Shown here one piece after another: positions 41,239 to 64,000 of a stretch of DNA of 64,000 nucleotides. The translations under genes were made by a program, and so were the position numbers. Under the pieces are notes generated by a model that saw only the letters and a program-made list of their open reading frames with translations, had not been told where the DNA came from and made no database searches. The DNA is from Artemia franciscana. Its lineage: Eukaryota > Arthropoda > Branchiopoda > Anostraca > Artemiidae. Location: the NCBI RefSeq assembly GCF_032884065.1, contig NW_027062689.1, positions 2,232,488 to 2,296,487 of the forward strand, given 5' to 3'. Positions within the stretch are counted from its first letter, which is position 1. Each line of letters starts with the position of its first letter.

Positions 41239-41778
41239 GTATTTCAGTCTATTTCAGTTTGCTCGGAAAGAAGATGTCTTTATTCAACTTCTCCAAGAAT
41301 GTCAGCAAAGTATAATCAATGACCGATACTAAAGAATCAGAGGCAAAAAGTTGAAATTATCGTTTGACTGTGATCCACTTCTTGGGAAATTTTGTTGATT
41401 TTGAGGAAGTTAAATTCATGAAAGAGCCACCAAAACCTATTTTATGGAGCATAATCACAAACAAAACGAATGTAATACAAACGTCAAACTGAAATATGTT
41501 TTCAGTACCAATCAATTTCGTATTTTTGCTTGTCTATCCTTGGTTTTTCAGGCTTCTAATGCACATTAGCCTCATCATACATAGCCCATAGCCAGAAGCC
41601 TCTCGGATATCCAACTTTTTTTTTTTTTACATCGGATGAAAGGGTACTTACACAGCTGAATTATATACATTTTGTCTATGGCCATAATACTAAGAACATA
41701 ACGTATTTTCGTAGACTTGTCGATTGAAGTCAACACTGATCCGTCTGTTTTGAAAATTTCCTTTTTTTTTTTAAAGAA

Positions 41779-56298
<14,520 letters not shown>

Positions 56299-56511
56299 AT
56301 TGCTGTTCTCAAATTTTAATTGGATTAAATGCACATATTCGTTAATTAATTTCTTGATTTATATTGCTATTGTGTTTGTCTTTTGTGTCTACACCTTTCT
56401 GAATTCCCTCATAGTAGGCTAACACAAATGGCAACACTCAACTGAGCTGGACTCTCCCCCCTCACTCACACACACACATGACATTGGATAGAAAACTTAG
56501 TATGAGCATCT

Positions 56512-56517
56512 AATAAA
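56512..56517 (+). terminator. Candidate poly(A) signal of NDUFB11 (AATAAA)
   Basis: AATAAA about 214 bp after the stop codon is the nearest good signal, giving a short 3' UTR with a small CA repeat at 56463-56478. Confidence 0.5.
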
Positions 56518-58539
56518 CCAATTTTTGGAATGCGTCCTAAATAGTAAAAATGAAGTATGAAATGGGCTGCAATAATTTAGTAGTAATAAAAAGCATCAGT
56601 TGAAAAGCAGTGTCAAAAGTAGTTGGAAAGTCATATTCATACTTCATAGTATTTTTCATATCATCCCGAAGCCAATTTTTCCTAGTCCATAAAACACTGT
56701 TGAGACAATTCCGAAAGAAGACTTTGGCTGGTTTTGTTTTTGATGCATCAACCATCTTGCGGTTAAAAATAGCAGTTTTCTTTATATATATTATGCAGAG
56801 TGAATGTTACTGGAATATTTTGGATTGACTCTCAACATTGCAGTCACAGGAATAATCCCTAAGAGTAGACATTCATACTTGAAGAATTCTACAAGCTAGC
56901 TGAAAAAAGCTCAAAGTCGTGTTCCTTGTTGCTCTAACATCGAGGGAGAAGGGGGTGTTTGAAAGTTATGTCCGAATTTTTCAAAATGTAACAAATAATT
57001 TTTTACCTTGTAGTGTCAGCCTCCTCCCCTTCTTCTCCATCATACTCCCACCTACCCTTCCCTTCTCAAAATATTGAATGGGGGAACATCATGTTAAGGT
57101 CTTTTGTAGATTTTCAAGCGTCACTTCTTGTTCTTAAGTTATATGCTTGTGATTGTGTTAAGAGTCAATCAGGGATAAGCTCGATTCCAGTCACAGAAAA
57201 AAAAATGGAAATTTATTGATTGAAAGCTGTAATTGAATTTTTATAATCTCTATCATTATCCATGCTGAAATTAATCTTTAAAAATTGTGTCATCTTTCAT
57301 AATCGGGTCTCTGGTGGTAGTGATAGTTATTTCTCTGATATCACATGACAACCACCTGTACAGCATGGCATCGCTTACTTTTTCTCTGTATTTCCCTTTT
57401 CCTTAGTTGTTGGGTCTTCTTTCTACACATTTGTTTTTTTCCCTTTGTCTTTTCTCTTTTTGTAATAGCTGACTACATTGCCTCCAACCCAAATTTAGTG
57501 GAATATTGGTCGTATGTTCATTCAATTTACATATTTAGCTTTTGAATAAACAAGAATTAAAAACGAGCAGGGTAGCAAATTGTTTTCTTTTAGCTGAAGA
57601 TAAAGAAAATACACCTAGGAAATGATTACAGCCACAACGTAACAGTAATTAAAGGAAAATATGCCTAGTTTAGGAAAGATACTTGAGATATATTGAATTC
57701 TACTAGACATTATTTGAGCGACCTTGCAAATGAATGCTAAAAATAGAGTTTCTGAAAGTATCTAAAGTCCAAATCACTTCCTAGAATATTCGGATTAAAA
57801 AGAAAAATTTACACCATAATGTACTTGAATAAGAAGATTTATTTTCATTTTCTTTTAACTTGAATATAGCGTAATTCTTGTTGTAATTTATTAGAAAAAT
57901 TGAATTTAGTTCCAATTAGAATATTCAAATGTTTGTTATTCACATAATTTTGTATCTCCACTACCACTTAAGGCTACTGTAAGAAAGGAAGATTACAGAG
58001 AAATTCCTTACCTAACCGCTTTCTGAGATAGGATGAAGTCACTCAACTAGAATTTTACCAAGCATAGAATTAACAAATTGAAATTTGTATCTTGTCCATT
58101 TTTATAGCCTAGATCTTTACCCTATATATTTGTACATTAGGGGCAGGGTAGGTGGTAAGCCTACCACTTTCCAAGATAGTAAGAAGCAGTAGTTCTATAA
58201 TATAACATTTCATTGATTTTGTGTTATGTTTCAATCTTTGTATATTCATTGAGTTATACGTGGGCCCATCAGGGAGAGGGGGTAAGTTGGTCAGGTTTAT
58301 TTCAGAAGCTTCTCAGCTGTTTAAATTTTCGTAGCAGCATTAAAACAGTAAAAATTGGTTTCTAAACTTTATGTTGCCACTGCTCCCTCAAAAATATTTG
58401 ATCATATGGTGCCTCCCTTCCATTTTATAAAAAATGTCGACACAATAATTTTTAGTACTACAAAATTTATCAAGGTAATCTATTACAAACAAAGAAACGA
58501 ATAACAATTTCAAATTATTGTCTTTTAATGATATAATAG
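56518..58539. other. Intergenic, nothing recognised
   Basis: AT-rich sequence downstream of NDUFB11. No exon, RNA gene or known repeat is supported; short open frames are at chance level. Confidence 0.4.
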
Positions 58540-60625
58540 TAATAATAATAATTTATTTTTGACCCGCTACAAAAAATCAAAGCGGACTATCAATAAAAGA
58601 AACAAAACAGACACTACACAAAACAGAAAAAACAAGAAGCTAGAGCAAACGAGTAAGGCCTCTGTGGGCTGGCAGATACTTATAACTAGACTGGGATATT
58701 TTGCCAGCAAGCTCCGTGAGCTTCGACTCAATATCTGTGAAACTATAAACATATATGAGGCTCCTATTCCTATACCATGGAGGCAGATACGATAGAAAAC
58801 CGGAAATAATAAGAACCAATTGAACTGATATCCTTTGCATGAAAAATAGGGTAAATACCAGAAAGAAACAAAACCGAATGATCTGTAAAAACGGAGTGTA
58901 ATTTAGCAAGAGACTTTCTATTGTATCCACCTCGGTTAGCAACAATTTTAGAGTAACTTAATTGGATTTTCTTCTTGAAATCAGCAACAGCGAGAGTCTG
59001 TAAGGATTTTAGTGTTTTACTAACATTAATTCCCAGCCACCGAAATGAAGAAAACAACGGGATAGAAAAAGATCCACAGATTAGAGGAGTAGTGATATTA
59101 CTATTAAATAAAAGATATTCACACTTTGAAAGATTAAGAGAAAGTCCAATCGCATGAAGTTTAGATGCTACTGTTGAAACAGACAAAGAGAGCCCTATTT
59201 TAGTCCTACTGATCAAAAGAATATCATCCGCATAGGCAAGATAAGAAATATTTACAGAATTAAGGATGCAAGTAGGTGGGATAGAGGAAAGGACAGATGA
59301 TATACAAAGTTTGAAAATAGAGGGGGAGAGGACAGCACCTTGCCCGACCCTACGTCGCACTCGAATTTTACTATCTGAAACCCTCATATCCGTTTTAATC
59401 CGCAAAAAAAGAATTTGAATACCAATATCTAAAAAGAAAAATTATCGATATGTTGATACCGTGACTAAAAAGGGAAAAGATAGCTTGGGAATGCGTAACA
59501 GTGTCAAAGGCTTTGGAGAGATCCAAAGCACATAAATGTAACTCGAATCCCTTTTTAGTAGCCTCAGTAAGAACATTAGCCAAAACTTGATGAGCCTGCT
59601 GGCAACCTACCCCAGCTGAAAATCCAATCTAATTTTCACCAAAATATGCCAAAGAATTAACTGATGGGAGGAGAAGATACTCAAAAATTTTGCTTATATT
59701 GTAGGAAACCGTTATTGGCCTGTACGATGCACACTCAGTCGGAATCTTTCCTCTTGTCAGGATCGAAGTAACTGTTCCGCACAAAAACTTTCAGGCACAA
59801 CCGAGGTGCATACGCACATTTGAAACAGAAGTTGTAAATGTTGGACTAGAGCTGGACAATCAACATTTAGGTGTTCGGCACTTATACCATCACAATCAAT
59901 AGAGCTAGACTTAAGCTTCTTTATAGCTTGTGCCACCGAAACTAAATTGACTGGGAGGATCTGGTTCTGGCGGAGTGATATGGGAAGCGCAGAAATAAGA
60001 AACCTCATAAAAGTAGCATGAGCAAAATGGTTTATAGTGTTGAAAATCTGGTCGGAATATTTGCACCAAGAAGCAGGACTAATTGGGCTACTTGTTGACG
60101 AAGAGTCATCGACTTTATTTGAAATTACCACATTTTTCCAATCTAAATTACTTGACGGGAATTTGCAAATTTTAGATTTTGCTGACCGTAAATACTTTTT
60201 ATACTCTAATTTAGTTTTCTGTTTAAGCTGAAATACTACACCGCTACTTGGTCGTTCGCAAGAAACAAAAAACGTAGCCAAAATTTGGCTTTATTTGTTG
60301 GCTTTATTAATTAGCACTAAGTCTGCCAAATGTCAGTTTAAAGGATGAGTAAGCTACACGAAGCTCATCTTCTATAACCAAACGAGTAAAGTATTTCAAT
60401 TCCGTTTCAGCTGATGCAGAAAATCCTGTTTTGTACAAATAAGATTTTGTGAACGGCAGCAATACTTTTAAAGTTTTATTTGACAAAATATCATATTCAC
60501 TTGACATATTTGTGTGCTCATTTTGATTTTGTTCGGTAAAAATTGCTATTTTCATTTTATCTTCATAGATCCTCTGAATCACTTTGGCACGACAAAGCCA
60601 TCGTTCTTCAATCAAACAGCTCGTG
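58540..60625 (-). mobile_element. Non-LTR retrotransposon RT fragment with (AAT)n tail
   Basis: The - strand order starts with an N-terminal RT approach, 60615-59757 in two frames (QKTKLEYKKYLRSAKSKICK; QAIKKLKSSSIDCDGISAEH). It continues with the RT A box HLCALDLSKAFDTVTHSQAI (59583-59395), then GQGAVLSPSIFKLCIS and LAYADDILLISRTKIGLSLS (59405-58770; YADD intact), and a C-terminal part to about 58640. The plus-strand ATAATAATAATAATTT at 58540-58556 is its 3' tail. There are two or three lesions. It differs from the RTE-like and CR1-like families elsewhere in the window. No endonuclease is visible, so it is 5'-truncated where it meets the foldback repeat. Confidence 0.8.
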
Positions 60626-61420
60626 GTAACGAACTGTAGTAAGGAGTGACCCGGCTCAATAGTAACCGAAACTCTAAAAAACGGAATTTCGATACCATTA
60701 TATACATCAAATGAATCAGATTCTTACGCTGATTTTAAACATATAATTTCACCAAATTTAGCCTTACCCATCAAATGTTACAAGCCTGAGAAACTTTGCC
60801 TTATTTTCGAAAAATGGCGGAAACACTCCTTAAAAGTCATGGAATCTTAATGAAAATCCTACCGTCAGATTCGGCTTATCAGAGAATCCTGCTATAGGAG
60901 TTTAAAGCTCTCAAGTGCAAAAACATGGAATTTTTTTTGCCAGAAGAAAGATCATGGATACGTGTTTATTTGTTTTTTTTTTCCAGGGGTTATCGTATCC
61001 AGTGGCTCTTGAATGTCGTGAGAGGGTTCATTCTAGCGGAAATTAAAAGTTCTAATGCCCTTTTAAAGCGACGAAAAAAAATTTGAGGGCAACTAGGCCC
61101 CCTCCCATGCTCATTTTTTCCTCAAAGTCATTGGATCAAAATTTCAAGATAGCTATTTTGTTCAGCATAGTCAAAAAATTGAAAAATTGAAAGCCCTTCC
61201 CGGGAGAAGGGCTGCAAGTTATGAACTTTGCCCATTATTGGTTATTGGGAAGTATACAGACTTTTTCAGGAGGGATTTCTTCCGGTGGTGGGGAGGGGGT
61301 TATGTGAGAGGAATTTCCACGGAGGAATTAATCATGGGGGAAGAGAATTTTCATGAAGGGGCGCTGGATTCTCTAGAATTATTTAAAAAACATTGAGAAA
61401 TGAAATAAAAAAACAAACAA
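60625..61420 (+). repeat. Foldback array, long module b1
   Basis: Starts GGTAACGAACTGTAGTAAGG and contains GGCTCAATAGTAACCGAAAC, GTCAGATTCGGCTTATCAGA and AGGGCTGCAAGTTATGAACT. The same order returns at 62922-63760, offset about 2,297 bp. No coding potential. Confidence 0.75.
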
Positions 61421-61426
61421 GTTTTC

Positions 61427-61946
61427 CAACTGATAGTAAGAAGTAACATTAAAACTTAAAACGAAGAGAAATTAATTATGTATATGAGGGGGTTCGGCTC
61501 CATTTCAATACTTCGCTCTTTACGGTAAAGTATTTTTATTAATTTCAAGAGAGCGGTTTTTTGTAATTAAACGGCCTTTGTGATTCAGGGGTCATTCTTA
61601 AAGAATTGGAACAAAATTCGAACTTTAGTGTAAAGAGCTAGATATTGAAGAGGGGGCAAACCCCCCCACATGCAAATATAGAAGTTTATTGCGTAGGTTG
61701 ATTTGTAAGTTACGTATATTTATTACTAATAAAAAACGTTTTAAAAGAAAATTAACATACTTTTTGACACCTCCTCGCCCCTTTTTCTCAAAATCGTCCG
61801 ATCAAAAGTTTGAGAAAGCCATTTAGTAAAAAAAAGTAAAATTAATTTGCAAAATTCGTTTTAATTATTCATGTACGGTGAGCTAAAACCAAAACCTGCA
61901 TTAATTTAAAGAAATTCAGAAATTAAATAAAAAAAACAAGTTTTTT
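61427..61946 (+). repeat. Foldback array, short module a1
   Basis: Begins CAACTGATAGTAAGAAGTAA, carries a hairpin (ATACTTCGCTCTTTACGGTA against AACTTTAGTGTAAAGAGCTA), and ends with TCAAAATCGTCCGATCAAAA and TTCATGTACGGTGAGC. The next module starts 520 bp later. Confidence 0.75.
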
Positions 61947-62507
61947 CAACTGACAGTAAGGAGCAACGTTAAAACTTAGAACGAACAAAAATTTTTACGT
62001 ATATGAAGGGTTTCGTCCCCTCCTCAATACCTCGCTCTTTACGCTAAAGTACTTTTAGTAATTTCAAAAGAGCTATTTATTCTAAATAAACGGCCTTTGT
62101 GATTCAGGGTCATTCTTGAAGAATTGGAACACGATAAAATTTAGTGTAGAGAGTGAGGTATTGCCCAGGGGGAGAACCCCTCTCATATACATAATACGAA
62201 TATAGAAGCTCGTTACCCAAGTTTATTTTGTAAGTTACATATATTTACTACTAATAATAACGTTCTTAAGTAAAATAAAAAGTTCTAGTGGCCTTTTTAA
62301 GTGACCAGAAGAATTTGAGGGTAACTAGGCCGCCTCCCCCGGCCCCTTTTCCTAAAACTGTCCGATCAAAATTTGAGAAAGCCATTTAACCAAAAAAAGT
62401 AAAATTAATATGCAAATTTCGTTTAATTATTCATGTACGTTGAGCCAAAATCAAAACCTGCATTAATTCAAAAACGTTCAGAAGTTAAATAAAAAAAAAA
62501 CATTTTT
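61947..62507 (+). repeat. Foldback array, short module a2
   Basis: Direct repeat of a1: CAACTGACAGTAAGGAGCAA, hairpin arms ATACCTCGCTCTTTACGCTA and TTTAGTGTAGAGAGTGAGGT, then TAAAACTGTCCGATCAAAAT. The outer parts of the hairpin (GTATATGAAGGG; CCCCTCTCATATAC) also pair. Confidence 0.75.
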
Positions 62508-62512
62508 TAAAT

Positions 62513-62732
62513 AAAAGTAAGGAGCGACATTAAAACTTAAAACGAACAGAAATTATTTCGCATGTGAAATGGCCCCGCTCTTTCCGCTGAAGTTTGACTC
62601 TTGGCCACAACTCTACTTTTTAAAACAATAAAAACTTTAGCGTAAAGAGCGGAGCGTTAAGGATTGGACAGCCTTTTTCATTTACGGAATAATTTCTGTT
62701 CGTTTTGAGTTTTAATGTCACTCCTTACTTTT
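62513..62732. repeat. Long near-perfect palindrome (module a3)
   Basis: AAAAGTAAGGAGCGACATTA at 62513 is mirrored by TAATGTCACTCCTTACTTTT ending about 62732. Pairing continues inward through AACGAACAGAAATTATTTCG against CGGAATAATTTCTGTTCGTT and CCGCTCTTTCCGCTGAAGTT against AACTTTAGCGTAAAGAGCGG. Each arm is roughly 90 bases with a few mismatches, around a loop of about 35. Confidence 0.85.
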
Positions 62733-62921
62733 AGTTAAAAAAAACTTGTTTTTTATTTATTTAATATAGTTCACAATTGAGTCTTGTAAGTAGCTTTCAT
62801 ACCGTCACACAGCTTTTTAAATAATTCAACTTGTAACAGACTGTTTTTATGTTGTTTATAAATTTTGTGATTTTTTTAAAAACGTCTCTAAGTTCCTCAC
62901 TCATATTTTTAAATAGTTCTC

Positions 62922-63760
62922 GGTAACGAACTGTAAGTAAGGAGCGATGTGGCTCAATAGTAACCAAAACTCTAAAAAACTGACTATTGATAACCATAGA
63001 TACATCAAAAGAATCGAATTTTGATGTTTATTCAAAATGTGTAAAATCCATCAAATTTAATCTTACTCGTCAAAAGTTACAGCCTGAGATAATTTATCCA
63101 ATTTTTGAAACAGAGGGGAAACACCTCCAAAATATCAAGTCATCTTAATGAAAATGACACCGTCAGATACAACATACTAGAGAACTACTGTAAAGGTTTC
63201 AAGTTCCCATGCACAATTTGTAATTATGCATTTTTTTTCCCGGAAGAAAGATCAAGAATACGTGTTTATTTGTTGTCCGCTTTCTATAGGGGTAATCGTA
63301 GCGAACCAGATACTGCAGAAGTTCGGGAGAGGGCTCATTTGATCGGAAATCAGAAGTTCTAGTGTCGTTTTTAAGTGACTAAAAATAGTGGAAGGTAGCT
63401 AGCCCTCCTCCCACGCTTATTTTCTCAAAGTTGCCTGATAAAAATTTTGAGCGAACCGTTTTTTCCAGCATAATCAAAAAAGCCAATAACCATGTCTTTG
63501 GTGCCTTGACCCCACATAGTCCCCGGGGCAAGGGCTGCGAGCTATGAACTTTGTCCGTTGTTTATAGGATTGGATATTTGGGAGTATGCAGACATTTTTC
63601 AGTAGGGATTTTATGGCGGAGAGAGGGGGAGGGGTACGTGGGAAGATCTTTCCATGGAGGTATTTTTCGCGGGGGAAGGGAATTTTCCATGGAGGGGGAG
63701 CCTGATTTCCCGACATTATTTGAAAAAACAATCATAAATTAAATGAAAAAGACAAGTTTT
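62922..63760 (+). repeat. Foldback array, long module b2
   Basis: Second copy of b1: GGTAACGAACTGTAAGTAAG, GGCTCAATAGTAACCAAAAC, ACACCGTCAGATACAACATA and AAGGGCTGCGAGCTATGAAC. Diverged by substitutions and small indels. Confidence 0.75.
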
Positions 63761-63764
63761 TTTC

Positions 63765-64000
63765 CAACTGAAAATAAGGAGTTACATTAAGCCTTAAAAC
63801 GATCAGAAATTATTACGTACATGAGGGGGTTGCTTTCTCGTCAATACCTCGCTCTTTACGCTAAAGTTTTTTGGGACCTTTTAGAAGAGCTTATTCTTTG
63901 AATCAAACGGTCTTTGTGATTCAGGTTTAAATAACTCAAACAAAAAATCAAACTTTGGCGTAAAGAGCGAGGTGTTGAGGAAAGGACGCCCCCCCCCGCT
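63765..64000 (+). repeat. Foldback array, module a4, cut by the window edge
   Basis: CAACTGAAAATAAGGAGTTA, then ATACCTCGCTCTTTACGCTA paired with TTTGGCGTAAAGAGCGAGGT. The array continues beyond the window. Confidence 0.75.

Noticed and set aside
60307..60615. A separate host gene on the - strand
   Set aside because: Its reading continues into the RT-linked frames at 60281-58770 and fits the pre-RT region of the LINE fragment.

Overview
This is eukaryotic nuclear DNA. It is AT-rich and intron-rich, and it is packed with relics of many transposon classes. The two recognisable host genes are a nuclear-encoded mitochondrial complex I subunit and a Tudor-domain protein, which point to an animal. 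The transposon mixture (RTE-like and CR1/Jockey-like LINEs, a Penelope-like element, a Helitron, mariner and pogo/Tigger) suits an invertebrate. An arthropod, perhaps a crustacean, is my guess, but nothing in the window proves the taxon.

Host genes, both on the + strand. (1) A large Tudor-domain gene has exons traced from about 2360 to 31969: 2360-2462 (tentative), 2982-3278, 13894-14573, 18086-18188, 21799-23692, 29886-30118 and 31880-31969. Splice phases agree at every junction and the exons from 2982 onward give 1,099 codons. The last exon is not settled; candidates lie at 34257 and 40883. (2) NDUFB11 is complete in three exons (41779-41946, 52832-52962, 56142-56298; 151 residues), with introns of 10.9 and 3.2 kb.

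Mobile and repeated DNA from left to right: the C-terminal part of a pogo/Tigger transposase (2-748); a truncated copy of a Helentron-like family built on ~290-bp repeats (1187-2018); an RTE-like LINE on the - strand (3860-5200) and another on the + strand (5640-7990); a nearly complete CR1/Jockey-like LINE on the - strand (8003-12960); a full copy of the Helentron-like family (15013-17375); a long (TA)n; a mariner relic (20345-21120); a copy of a foldback family (24705-25640); two LINE 3' ends back to back (28300-29880), the second touching a Tudor-gene splice acceptor; a CA/TG tract (32152-32631); a possible poly(A)-tailed insertion (35077 onward, - strand); an RTE-like fragment (39600-40320); a Helitron Rep relic (43440-45960, - strand); a (TA)n of 217 bp; a second full Helentron-like copy (47600-50422); a Penelope-like element with inverted arms (50580-52700); an RTE-like fragment (54000-54970, - strand); a truncated Helentron-like copy (54996-55988); a LINE RT fragment (58540-60625, - strand); and an array of foldback modules running off the right edge (60625-64000).

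There is no sign of an operon, CRISPR array, phage or bacterial system. The most unusual features are the Helentron-like family with its expanded internal minisatellite, the foldback array at the right end, the Penelope-like element with inverted terminal arms, and a splice acceptor that appears to lie in or against a LINE tail.
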